Source of the DNA: Hericium rajendrae
Taxonomy: Eukaryota; Basidiomycota; Agaricomycetes; Russulales; Hericiaceae
Assembly: GCA_033439255.1 (NCBI GenBank)
Contig: CM065883.1
Coordinates: 3,100,001 to 3,164,000 of the forward strand
Direction: 5' to 3'
Length of the DNA: 64,000 nt
Below are positions 36,033 through 46,845 of the stretch, piece after piece. Positions within the stretch are counted from its first letter, which is position 1, and every line of letters begins with the position of its first letter. Both the position numbers and the translations under genes were made by a program. The notes under the pieces were generated by a model, which saw only the letters and a program-made list of their open reading frames with translations, was not told where the DNA came from and made no database searches.

Positions 36033-39000
36033 CTAACGGTCTTGGTAATATAGAAGGCTTAATAACACCATTACAAGGCGCTCAGAACTGAGTGGGTATT
36101 GTCGTCGGGGACTTGGGTAGACCGATCTCTGCGGTAACCATCCGATCATGTTACAGCGCTTTGAGAAAAGGTTGGCACGGCGCGTTTTTTTGGAGCGGTG
36201 TCCAAATAGGGAATTTCCGTTTTGGGAATGCAAAGCGGGGAGCTCGCAAGGCCCGTCACCTTGCCCGTCGCGCTGCTTATCGTCCTGTCGTCATTCCATA
36301 TACCATCTATGACCCGAAAGCACTCGTTCTGAACTCATTCCATAGTCCATCTCATGTCTGATACTGCTGTAGACCCTACCGTGGACGAGTCCGATGTTGA
36401 TCTATCTAGATCATTCGATGAAGAGATTCGAGAGGATATTCTTCCTGCACTTGCAGCGAAAGGTGCGTACTTGTCTATCTTTACTGCTACAAATTACTGA
36501 TGTATTCTATAGGTAACAGATTCGTTCTGTACAGGCCTGATCTTGCGAAGAAACCCGTGAGGAAAACCAAGGCCAAGGCCAAGAGCAAAGGCAAACAAGC
36601 CGAGCCTTCCGCGGGCCCAGTCATCGTCGCTCAGACAAGGAAGAGAAAGCGAGAGGACAACGCAGCCACGGACGATGCCACCGACACCGAAGATGCGAAG
36701 AAGACACGAGAGGAGAACGAGGGCAGCGACTGCGATGACATCGAAGTCACCGCATATATCCACGTCGTACTCCCTCAGCCAGCCAGCAATGGAAGAGGCA
36801 AGTCGAAGACTTCAGCCAAGGCTGCTGAAGATGTTCCCCGAGGCCCCTTCTTTTTTCGAATTGGCTGTTCTTGGGAGAAATTCCTCACGCTGCTAGCTCA
36901 AGCCACTCCATGCCGTGAAACAGGTATTGTCATCGCGAAGATGACCTGGAAGTTTGACAAGCCTGCAAGCTCGAAGCCGATGACTCTCAGCAACAAGCTA
37001 GGGTTCAAGGCGATGATAAAGCAGCTTGCTGAATGCTCAAAGGACCATGTCGTGCGGATTTCCATGCCGCGGCCCATGGTGCCGACGGATTCTGTTGTAA
37101 GTCTTCTGGTTCACTTCAATTTCTTGCTGCCATATCCATCTTCTATTGTAGCCCTGGGATACCGGCACAGATCAAGGATCAGTTCCGCACGATCTTGAGT
37201 TTGTTGATGAAAGTGACGCGCCGCCCTCTGTGTCCGCGCGCGATCAACTCGTGCGTATCAGTATCTTTATCTCAGTAGGTTTCGTATATAATGCTGACAA
37301 GTTTTTGCACGTGTAGCTTGGCCTTGATGCGGCATCGAAACCTGTTCTCGAGGAGCTTACGAGTCGCTACCCTGTCGGCAATCATGCGCGCTTTCCAGAG
37401 AAGCGCATATACGAGAGGGGTGGAAAATTCTGGGAGCTCACGGATATCAGACTGCGTGTTTGGGCATCACAAATTGTACGTCTAGAATCTCTGATGCTCT
37501 TACTTGAGTGTACGGTTCTAATCGCATACAGGCACGTGGGACAACTACTATTGATGAGCCTCCGAACTCCGTGCACTTCAGCTTCGATAAGGCCCTCAAG
37601 GCGCAGCCTGATTCATCGGCGGCACCTGTGCTCGCTCAAGCATCTGGATCTGCAAATGCTGATGCAACATCGGCTGCCATGCTGCAAGTGCTTGCACCTC
37701 AGCTTGCGCTTCAACAAAATCCCCTCCTAGGCCTATTTTCATCGCCATTCGGTGGTGTTCAAAACCTCTCATCTCTTCTTGTCAACCCATTGTTATCGCA
37801 GCTGCTACAGACTTCTGCCATGTCCCTTGTGCATTCGCCATCTGGTTCGATGATATCCAATCCCGCTGCAGATTCCTCTTCATCCACTGCCTCTGAAGCT
37901 GCCGCTCATCAAGTACCAAGCTCTGCTCCATCTTCGCCGGGGATCAAGAAGCTACCCAATGTCTCAGTTCATGATTTCTGTCTACGCTACGAGATCTCCG
38001 ATCAAGATGAACTTCGTCTCGTGAAGCTTGACTTCCTACCTGGAGAGAAAGCAGTTGAACTCCTCGAGCGTGAGGATTGGTATGGCTGTGCTGGTTTCTC
38101 TCGTCTTGCTTGGGATCACTTTGTAGCGAAACATCGACAGTTTCGTCTTGATATTGCTGCAGGGATGTTCACGACGTAGCTTCATTCAATTCTCATAAAT
38201 TGTAATATACGAAGTGTAATTGCCATTGCGCAAATTGTTGTACCAATACAGTTGACCTTTACCAAATATAACCAGCATGCTTGAACCAACCATACGACAT
38301 ATTGCCAGTGATAACACCACAAGCTTCCATCAATGCATCTTCCGGAATCTCTGCAATGTCAATATCAAGTCCGTTGCGACAAAGATATGCCTTCCAAGTA
38401 CTGAATGACTCTTCAATCGGGTTGAGATCTGGTGAGTAAGGAGGAAGAAATAGCAGCATACAGCCTGAGATTTTTCATGGTCAGCATTCGAAACAATTCA
38501 GCTAGTATCTAGATATATACCTGCACCCTGAACAAGCTCAGTGAGAGCATCAGAGTGATGAATCCGACAGTTGTCCATGATCAGTACGCTTCGAGTGTCA
38601 GGCCAGGGGTTCATAGACGGAAGCTATGCAGAAAAAAATTGAATCAACTGTATCTCGTAATGAGATTGATGAATTACCACTTCTTCTGTGATAAAATCGA
38701 AGAACTCAAAGCCATCAACAGAGCCAGGTACTGCACACGCAGCAATGTAGCCATCTCGGTCGAGCGCTGCCACAACCGAATAGCGCTGACCACGTCCAAA
38801 TGCCTGCACAGCATCAGCCCGTTGACCGCTTGGTGCCCGACCACGGCGACGAGCTGTTGTACGGTCATTCTTGCTAGCTTCGTCGATGAAAATGAGCTGT
38901 CGTCCATCAGATTCGAATGTGTCTTGCACAGTTTCCATCCATTGTGCACGTTGCTCTTCATCGCGCTCCTTTGCGATACGGTGCAGAAGCTTCAAAGTAA

Positions 39001-40516
39001 GTCCAGCCTGAGCAAGGTTTTTCTGAATGCCTGAGAGCGAGATGTCGATGTCGTGATGCACAGCAAGCCAAGTCTGTAGTTCGTCAAGGTAGGTGTCGGG
39101 ATGGTCATGGTACAGAGCAACCATAGCATTCAGTATGTGTCGTGTGATGATTTTCGGGCGGCCTTGCAGCGGAGAAGGAGGCCGAACAACAGTTCCTAGC
39201 TCATCAAACAGATTTCGCCAGCGATAGAGACTTCGGCGAGAGACTCCAAGAGCGTACTGAATATCCTCCTCGGTCCAGCCTCTATCCCAGAGATCCAGAG
39301 CACATTCTTTGAGGTCTTTGCTGATTTTGCGGAAGACCATAGCTACAAAGAGTAAAGCAACCGTGCAAGAGCACTGAACAATTGTAAAGACTCAAAACGG
39401 AGACTACGAATAACGAGCGACCTCGACGTGCTGCCCCGTTCTGCATTCCAAAAAGGGAATTTCCCGATTTAGCCCCCGCTCCAAAAAAACGCGCCGTGCC
39501 AACCTTTTCTCAAAGCGCTGTAGTACAAGCGAGAGAAGGAGGGTAACAAAGACAACGAGGAAGGGCTCACGTACATGATATTATGCAGCATTGTCATCCG
39601 AAGTGCCGAATATGAGGGTGATGCACGGACACGATCCAAACAATTCTGCCAGTCCTCGAGGATAGAGTGGAAATGATGAAAGGCAGATAGAACAACTGGA
39701 CGCGCATTAATAAGAAAGTCTGCAGGCACGCAATAGCCACTCTGCCACTCCACAACAGCAGCAGAAACCTATGCACAATGATATCAATATCTGAAAGCTG
39801 AAACGAGTCTAAAAATAAAAGAGTACTGACGGCGATCATAATCCATGCAATGGTAATCAACGCCAGACCGCCACCGTCATCAAAGTGTGAGAGAGCGCGG
39901 TATCCAGCTGACTCATGGCCTTGAGCAAACCAGGCACGAAAGGCGAAGTCTTGAAGGATTGGATGCGTATATTTTCGAGATGCCAGCCATGCGACACGGC
40001 CATCTCTCCCTCGCTGCCAACTCAGAAATAAGTAGGATATAAGGGAAAATAATGGAAAACATACTTCGTGAAACATCCCAGTTCTGCTGAAGAGAAGTTG
40101 GAGGACTCGATCCCGATTCAAGACTGCTGTCTTGTTTGGGTCTGAGCTTGAGTTCGGGTCTTTGAAATTGTAGTGTCGAATCACCAAATCTCTTGCGATA
40201 AGCTGAAAGTCGGTGTTGATTTGTTTCAAACGGTCGATGAACTTCATAACATGTCATGGTCAATATTAGAGAATACAAGAGATAGGCGACAATAACTTAC
40301 TAGCCGAACCTCAGACAGTGTCACTGTCGCCAAAAGATCCCCAGGACCTTCACCGGTGGTGTCGATCTCGTGATAGCTGTCCACGAGTGCGCCTTCCAAG
40401 AGGTCACACAATTGTTCATTACTCGTTGGAAAGATATTCGTGGTGCCCAATCGTGCGCGTACAGCGACCAGTGCACCATCAATGAGTTGTGCGTGCATAT
40501 GAGGTGTCGAGGACAT
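36033..40516 (-). CDS. Plavaka companion protein, 289 aa (last intron holds a transposon)
   Basis: Exons 40516-40301, 40241-40065, 40013-39831, 39768-39571 and 36128-36033 join in phase 0 throughout (870 nt). The last intron would be 73 nt but contains the whole Tc1/mariner-like element at 36154-39520. Sequence features: LIDGALVAVRARLGTTNIFP near the N-terminus; KYTHPILQDFAFRAWFAQGHESAG; FDDGGGLALITIAWIMIAVSAAVVEWQSG; FHHFHSILEDW. The layout resembles DUF6532-type proteins that are common near mushroom transposons; this match is tentative. It shares an approximately 440-bp divergent promoter region with the DUF6698 gene and lies upstream of the Plavaka gene in the same direction. Whether splicing still works over a 3.4-kb intron is unknown. 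Confidence 0.6.
36154..36238 (+). repeat. Left TIR of the Tc1/mariner-like element
   Basis: Begins CAGCGCTTTGAGAAAAGG next to the TA at 36152-36153. It matches the reverse complement of 39436-39520: the first 45 bases are exact, then about 75-80% similar to an internal GGAATGCAnnnCGGGG. Confidence 0.85.
36354..38179 (+). CDS. Accessory protein of the Tc1/mariner-like element, 532 aa
   Basis: Exons 36354-36462, 36513-37096, 37152-37250, 37317-37475 and 37532-38179 join without a break. The N-terminus is acidic. A Lys-rich nuclear-localisation-like stretch follows (KKPVRKTKAKAKSKGK, RKRKRED). Then comes a compact region (ITAYIHVVLPQP-like, GPFFFRIGCSWEKFLTLLAQ), a Pro/Ser/Gln-rich linker, and a C-terminal SVHDFCLRYEISDQDELRLVKLDF ... 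WDHFVAKHR helix-rich segment with the feel of a protein- or DNA-binding module. No named domain recognised. It is inside the TIRs and converges on the transposase (79 bp between stops), so it is probably a second gene of the element. Alternatively it is a captured host gene. Confidence 0.65.
38259..39340 (-). CDS. Tc1/mariner-like DD34E transposase, 323 aa
   Basis: Exons 39340-38678, 38623-38521 and 38464-38259 join in phase 0 and 1 (972 nt). The N-terminal helix-turn-helix pair (residues about 1-120) includes KECALDLWDRGWTEEDIQYALGVSRRSLYRW and a second HTH. The DDE core is complete: Asp in LIFIDEAS, Asp in SVLIMDNCRIHHS, Glu in PYSPDLNPIEESFSTWK, with 34 residues between the second Asp and the Glu (DD34E). 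This is the IS630/Tc1 type (DDE_3). Introns of 54 and 56 nt. All catalytic residues and both TIRs are present, so an active source copy is plausible. Confidence 0.85.
39436..39520 (-). repeat. Right TIR of the Tc1/mariner-like element
   Basis: Reverse complement of the left TIR, ending ...CTTTTCTCAAAGCGCTG directly before the TA at 39521-39522. Confidence 0.85.
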
Positions 40517-40953
40517 GGTCAATGACTTGTGCTCGTGTTACAGCCCTCGGTATCTTAATATTAGCATGCTGAGTGCATCAGCTAACAAAGATTTGTATCC
40601 TTGGATATGCACCGCTCAATCCTGGGCACTTAGTAAACTGGCGGAAGCCGTATATTGCCAGTTTCTCGCCGTGAATATGGATGCGACGATCCCCGAGAGT
40701 ACCGTCGTCTAACTGCACTCCCCGAGAAAATCGTCGCCTAGTAAAATCTCCAGGGCAGCCTGTTGTCAATGCTAAGAATAATCATGTTCTGTCAGCTTCA
40801 AGTGCGGCGAACACGAACAGAGACGTCATACAGTATATAAGTCACCCAGTTCACACCGTTCCTCGCATATCAACAAATCCATCCGTCATCTTCAGTTTAT
40901 TGCAGTCCTGATCCACAGTACCTAGCATACTCTGTTATTAGCGTCTATCCACC
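40517..40953. promoter_or_regulatory. Divergent promoter region of companion and DUF6698 genes
   Basis: 437 bp between two divergent starts (40516 minus, 40954 plus). TATATAA near 40835-40841 lies about 115 bp upstream of the plus-strand ATG. Nothing else coding was seen. Confidence 0.4.
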
Positions 40954-43802
40954 ATGTCACAGTCTACCACGTCCAGCCCACCTTCTTCACCCGCAAATGA
41001 CTATGCGCGGACGCTCGAGGGGAGAATCCATGCCAAATTGGTCAAGAGCCGCATGCGGCTCTCTAAGATGGAGTTGAAGCGCAAATAGTAAGTTTAGTTG
41101 ACATATTGTGCAGGAGCATATAGCCTACTGACCATTGTGAAGTTTTACAGATGACGAAGGAGACGAGAACGACGATGAGCCTGTCAAAGGCAAATTGGAC
41201 TATGCCGATTATGGTCGTGTCTTCACACGACTTGGTGAACCCTTCACACGTATTGCGACTATCGTTGAGTACGGCCTGGAGCTCGAGAATCGCGACAGTG
41301 ATGACGAAGGTGCTGGCGATGATGATAATATGTAAGTCTCGACTTGTCTCAGAATATTTGATTGCATGCTGATGCACTGTGGCACTCGTCTTCACAATAG
41401 CAGCAGACATATGGCTCAGAGTTGGCGTATCTTGTGCGAGCAGATACCTGGCTTTGAGGAGGAGATGGTAGGCCTTGCCGAGAAGAGGAAGCTCCGCCGC
41501 AGTGTCTGTCTTGCGGTGAGTATTGTTTTGATCTTGTATCGTAAAGACTCAAGCTCAAGTCTGACTGATTAACTCAGGTCGGCGCAGGTGTCGATCACGC
41601 TCGTGCAGATGACACTAGCGGCTTGAAGAAGCACATCCTCGCGTACCTCCTTGAGGATGTCAACATGCCTCTCCATCCTGTGATCCACGGTCGGCAGAAA
41701 TCTCAACGTGGATTCAGCCACCCAATCACTGCAACTTTGCTGACGCCGCTGGAGTGGGTCGCAGACGAGACGTCAGTCGTTCTTGGCTGCATTAGAGGCC
41801 ATCATGCTTATTATAATTTTGTGTAGAACTTTCGCGGATATTAGGAACGGGCCAGTCGACCCTGTAGCCATTTATCTAAATGCATGGTATCTGCCACCGG
41901 ACACAAACCTAAATGTCCAGTAAGTCACCTATGGCAGCTCACCAGTAATTAAGCTAAATGCACATATTTATATAAACACAGGGTAAGTTACAGGGACACC
42001 GACTGCTGCACTACGCTGCTCCCCGTCGCATGGCGCCCACACCATTTCCCACGCCCGAAGACTCGCAAGCCACACGGCAGGCCTGGCCACTACGTGCCTG
42101 GGGCATACTAGCCACACATGCACTAGCCGTACAGCGGCGAGCCACACCCGCTCCTCACCAGCAGCACACCACACCCTATGGTAGTCGTGCACGTGGCACG
42201 GCAGTCATGCGCGAGACACAATGGGCCCGTGCGCGAGGCACGGCAGGTGTGGCGGCCATGCGGGAGGCGCAGTGGCCATGCGCGTCAGCATCGGGCTGCG
42301 GTGGGCCCGTACGCAAGACGCCGGGGGGGCGCGCAAGATGCATCGGGCCCATAAGTGAGATATTGGGGGCCGGGCACGAAGCATAGTGGGTAGGCGCGAG
42401 GCGCTCCATGCCCGCGAGGCATGGGGGCCGTGCGTGGGGCGCTAGGTTGCCACACGCCCGTTCGTGAAGTGCAGCGGGTGCGGAGCTGCTGCTGGCTCAT
42501 GTGCGAGGCATGATGGGGCGGGCATGCATGAGACACGATGAGACAGGCTTGTGCAAGGAGTCCACCTGCACCCTACACCCACCGTCTGCCTGCTACGCAT
42601 CACGCCTAGCACGCAGCACCCACACCTCATCCCCCGCCGCCCGCTCGCTATGCACCCTCGCCACCAGAGTCACAGCGCCGTGTGCTGGCAGTATCTGCGA
42701 TGACGCTAGTGCCTCGCAGTCAATACACCCGTCTCATCGCTCATACCGCAGCCAATCCCACGGATGCTATGGCCCCATCGCGCTCTAGACCTGCTGCTTA
42801 TGCGGCCCGCACCCTCCCGCACCCCCACCACGCCCTGGCAATCCATGACGTGCTTGCCGCACGTCCGAATGGCTCAAGCACTGCTTGCTGCCGCACCGCC
42901 GCCCCACGCTTCGGCCGTCACCGCACTTGTCGTGTGCCCATGCCCGCCGGCTATGTACCTCATGAGGGCGATTACTCCGCCCTGCTGTCATGCGCCATCA
43001 TGGTGCGTAGGGCATGGCCGGAGCATAGGTGTGACGTGGCACCCACGATAGAAGTCCGTGAGGCCGTCCAGATGATGGGGAAGCAGGGTTGAAGCCGGGG
43101 AGGAGGCCTGCAGAGCATGCAGGGTTGTTAGTGGGCAGAAAGAGAGCGCACGCGAATGTCACCCTGTTACACACGCCGTGCGCTCGCTGCACTCATTGGG
43201 TGCCCCATCCGCCACGTCTTATCGCACGCTGCTGCCCGCAGAGCGCACGCTATGCGTTGACGCAGCAGAAAACTCACATCGCCGCGTTCAGCCGACTGCT
43301 GGGCCTTGGCGAGACCCTACTGGACGGCGTCCCGCGGCGTATGCGCTGCTGCGTGCCATGCACACTAGCGGTGACGACGCATGGTGATGCCACGTACCTG
43401 GTATGCGCATCCTACTTGCGCGCCTGGCATCCTGCGCGACCTCCGCCCATCCATGTGTGTCGTCAACGTGGGATTGGCCGTCGTTGGCCACATACGGCGT
43501 GCTTGGATGGAGGGCTGTGTACAGCTGGCGACGATTGGCGTGGATGTCGTTGCGCGGAGAGGGTTGCTCAAGCTCGCACGGGCTGGCGGGTGTGACGTGG
43601 CAACCGGGTGCGGGCTTTTGAGCTCAGGCGGGTGACGGGAGGAAGAAGAGGGGCAGGAGCGAGTGAGAGGTCTTCAGGTTACGTGGGGATCGTCAAAAGG
43701 TGAGGAGTGGGCAGGGGAAACGGAGACACAGCGAAGGGAGGTGGAGGAAGGAAGGAGGAAGGCAGAGAGCGACTTGAGAGTCGAATCACGATTGTGGCGC
43801 GC

Positions 43803-43822
43803 CGTTCGGCAATTGCCGAACG
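43803..43822. repeat. Perfect 20-bp palindrome
   Basis: CGTTCGGCAATTGCCGAACG equals its own reverse complement. A 14-bp version of the same palindrome (TCGGCAATTGCCGA) is at 44574-44587. The pair brackets an AT-rich island in otherwise GC-rich DNA. Confidence 0.7.
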
Positions 43823-44573
43823 TGGCGTCCGGCTCGTTGAACGAAGTCGATTCTGGGCCAAGGAAATTGAGATAAAATCCGTAAATATTGCCTTACCTTG
43901 TGAGCATTATATTTGATTTATAAACTAAGTATGGTACATAAGCTATGAGTAAGAAAAAAGATGTGGACGAAACAGTATAAGCACATGCGTAAGTTATGGG
44001 CGCTCGTTCTTAGTGCTGGGCGCGTCGAGCTCGAATTCCTTCCTTCGGGCGCGTCGAGCACCATTCGAGCCGCGATTTCTTACCAGGTCTGCCCGTCTAT
44101 GCCTATCGGTTTGTTGCTGTGTCTTAGTATATCAGATAGCAATGCTATATGATTTTATCAAGCTTTTAAGACCTCTGTATAGTCCAGATCGGAGCCGGTT
44201 TCGAGTTTTCGGCTATAGTACAGGTCCTTTTCGCGTGTATTTCAGGCCTCAAGGTCTCGTATGATGATGGAAAAAATTGAAACTTCGTATATAGACGTAT
44301 GTTACCATTGTTAACCATCTCATGCAACTCGATCCATGTAATTCCGCTGTTTGAAGCCTGTAGTATAAGAATACCGAGTAAACTGGCCTATTACCAACGT
44401 ATCTTTATCATTTTGGATCAGATCTTAGTCTAAACTGTTCGTTCTTTCTCATATTGGTTATATACAGCTGTATTTATGCATTCACAGCTTAATTTAAGCG
44501 TTTGATCGTGCGTAAGTGTCATATTTTCCTCCTTTCATCATGTTTCGGGCTTCTCGGGCTCAGCCACCCCGCC

Positions 44574-44587
44574 TCGGCAATTGCCGA
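44574..44587. repeat. 14-bp palindrome matching 43803-43822
   Basis: TCGGCAATTGCCGA, the core of the 20-bp palindrome located 0.75 kb upstream. Confidence 0.65.
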
Positions 44588-45430
44588 ACTGCCTTTGTGG
44601 GCATCAACCGCCGAGGTCGTTATCCCTCCTCCGTCGTCCGTCGTCCCGGCCTCGTCCACACTCTGGGCTCGCTCACGCTCATGATCCTGCGCTCTCACTC
44701 ACCACTCCACGCGCTTGCTCACGATCCCGCGCTCCCATCCAGGACCTCTCACGTGCCGTTTAGCGCCCATCCATGGCCTTCCGCACGCGCCAGCTCAACA
44801 CGCTGCGCGTGTGCTCAAGAACTCCCCACGTGCGGCCGACTACCCACCTCTTTGCACACGAGCAAACGCGCCAGCCACGGCAATGACCCAGCGATGAAGG
44901 CGACGGCAACTGCAGCCGTGGAGATGATAAGCTTGCCGCGGGATTCGATTGGAGGAGGGGCGTCGGCGGCTGGGCGTATCCGCGGGCGTAGGGGCCGGCG
45001 TGCGACGTAAGCACTGCGAAGGGCAGTCACGTCTCCGCATCCCCGCAGGTACGTCTCGTTTTAATCATGTCGCGCCCCGTCGACCATGTCCCCGCCCCGC
45101 GTCCTCGCCCACATCACGCGCGTGTCCCAACCCGCATCGCACCCGTGCCCTTGCGCTAGGACCACCCGTTGCACCGGCAGTCCGCGCTGGTCCACAGGGC
45201 ATCGGGCACCGCCGGCCGTTAGCAGCTAGCGTTAGTAACGGCCGGCGATGGACGCATAGCGCGTGAACGGCGCGTGCCCTGGGCGGCATGCTGTAGCAGG
45301 CGCGGGCGTGCAGCCGGAACGGCGAACTGCTGGCGGCGGGCAGCGGGCGGACGTGGAGCGAGCGGATGCACCGTCCCGTAACCGGCGGGCGGGCGCAGCG
45401 AGCCGGCGCGTGGGCGGGCGCAGCGAGCAG

Positions 45431-45544
45431 TGGGTGCGCACGCAGCGAGCGCGCGCGCAGCGAGCAGGTAGGTGCACATGCAGCGAGCGCGTGCGCAGCG
45501 AGCAGGTGGGTGCACACGCAGCGAGCGCGCGCGCAGTGAGCAGG
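45431..45544 (+). repeat. 38-bp tandem repeat, three units
   Basis: Units at 45431, 45469 and 45507 of the type TGGGTGCRCACGCAGCGAGC followed by GCGCGCGCAGCGAGCAGG, differing by a few substitutions. Confidence 0.7.
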
Positions 45545-45630
45545 CACGCAGGCGCACTGGTGCGCAATGTGCGACCAGGCACGGGTGCCCCAGCAGTGGG
45601 CAGGCACAGTGAGCAGGCACGCGGGCGCAT

Positions 45631-45810
45631 GCAATGGCCGGGGCGCGGTCGCGCATGCGCGGTCGCAGCGGGCGGATGGCGCACGGGCGCACGCAGTGGC
45701 CGGGGCGCGGTCGCAGCAGGCGGATGGCGCACAGGCGCACGCAGTGGCCGGGGCGCGGTCGCAACGAGGGTCGGCATGCGCGGGCGCAGCGGGCGGGCGG
45801 CGCACGGGCC
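45631..45810 (+). repeat. 48-60-bp tandem repeat, three units
   Basis: Units starting GCARTGGCCGGGGCGCGGTC at 45631, 45693 and 45741. The middle unit is 48 bp, while the outer ones carry small insertions. Confidence 0.65.
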
Positions 45811-46845
45811 CGCAGCGAGCGGCCAGCTACGCGGCGGCGGCGGCGAGATGCGCACACAACCGAGGTGGGATGCCACTGATTAGATTAAACTAGGTGATGG
45901 CTTTAGCTAAACGTACATAAAGCTAAATGTCTGGTGACTTGCTATGGGCGAGTTATTGGGCATTTAGGTTTATGTCGGGTGGCTACTACCATTCATTTAG
46001 TTAAATGGTTACATCTAGTGGTGAACGGGCGCAAGATGGTCACTGCTGATCATCTTCCTCGCTTCCTCTACCCAGAGAATCACCCGTACGATGAAGATAA
46101 CATTGATGATGGCATGTTCCAAGGACATCTCCTGTATAGGGTATGTTTTTTGTGTTAACTTTGCTATCACCACTCAACGAGGTTTACTATGCTAGTGTGC
46201 AAAGCACATGTATATGGGTCCGACTGCCGCACTGGAGGGCCCGGGTTTCAGCAAGGGTCGTGCTGGTGTCGCCAAGATCATCGGTATGCGTCACATGACC
46301 CCTCGCACCCTCGCATATATTGCTATACAGGTATGTAGCTTATTTACTGCATTGAGTATCGTACTAAGCACTATTCAGGTCCGCTTCGCCCTCTCTGATG
46401 CCCCTGAGTGGTCTGCTGTTGACCGCGCTTTCGACTACGAAATGTTCTTTTGGAACTTGGTCGAGCTCTTGGAAGGTGACGAAGGGAAGTCTATCTTAGA
46501 TGCATATAGCCAGTGAGTTTCTTCAAGCCTATCTTGTATTTTTCAATCCTAATGTCTGTTTTAGTGCGCTATTTGGTATGCGCGAGATGGCTGCTCAACA
46601 GCCGCAGGGTGAAGGGTCTGATGGATTTGTTCTCTCTACATTTGAGCATGTGCGAGAGCAGCGTAAGCGTCGTCGTCTAGAGGCGCAGTCATCTCCGGCT
46701 TAGATAACATACTAGCACCTTGCATGTCCTTATGTAGCTGAGCTACGTAGAATAGAATTGATATTTGTTCGTTATCTCCGATTCTCCATCTGCATAAGAT
46801 CTCCGTGCTGATATTGTCGATCTGCCTGATCTCCTAGGCAGACAT

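Larger units (their letters stand above)
36154..39520. mobile_element. Complete Tc1/mariner-like element with two genes
   Basis: 3367 bp with terminal inverted repeats starting CAGCGCTTTGAGAAAAGG. The first 45 bases are identical at both ends and imperfect similarity extends to about 85 bases. The element is flanked by TA on both sides (36152-36153 and 39521-39522), the target duplication of Tc1/mariner elements. It contains a plus-strand gene (36354-38179) and a convergent transposase (39340-38259), both without breaks. It looks whole and possibly active. Confidence 0.85.
41864..46010. mobile_element. 4.1-kb GC-rich non-autonomous TIR element inside DUF6698 exon
   Basis: Roughly 95-bp imperfect inverted repeats bound the insert: left 41864-41965, right about 45905-46010, with ends TGTAGCCATTTAT.TAAATG and its complement. 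Both ends carry several copies of CTAAATG. The interior is GC-rich, repetitive and has no transposase or other recognisable gene, apart from an AT-rich 0.75-kb island at 43823-44573. It interrupts the DUF6698 reading frame. No clear target duplication was found, so the superfamily is undetermined. Likely mobilised by an enzyme from elsewhere. Confidence 0.6.
40954..46702 (+). pseudogene. DUF6698-type protein gene split by a 4.1-kb insertion
   Basis: Exons upstream of the insertion encode MSQSTTSSPPSSPANDYART, RLSKMELKRK, DYADYGRVFTRLGEPFTRI, WRILCEQIPGFEEEMVGLAEK, HARADDTSGLKKHILAYLLED and SQRGFSHPITATLLTPLEWV. Downstream (46012-46702) are VNGRKMVTADHLPRFLYPEN, DIDDGMFQGHLLYR, GPTAALEGPGFSKGRAGVAK, HMTPRTLAYIAIQVRFALSDA and AVDRAFDYEMFFWNLVELLE, ending at 46702. 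This order corresponds to DUF6698 proteins, a lineage-specific expanded family of Agaricomycetes of unknown function. The insert at about 41864-46010 lies in an exon, so the gene as it stands is disrupted. Introns are about 55-65 nt. The gene is divergent to the Plavaka companion. Confidence 0.65.

Noticed and set aside
45065-45876. Long Cys/Ala/Arg-rich frames on both strands
   Set aside because: They run over minisatellite repeats and are produced by the repeat composition.
41864-46010. 4.1-kb insert as an intron of the DUF6698 gene
   Set aside because: The junctions lie inside coding sequence and no suitable GT..AG pair at the edges restores the frame; inverted repeats at the ends favour an insertion.
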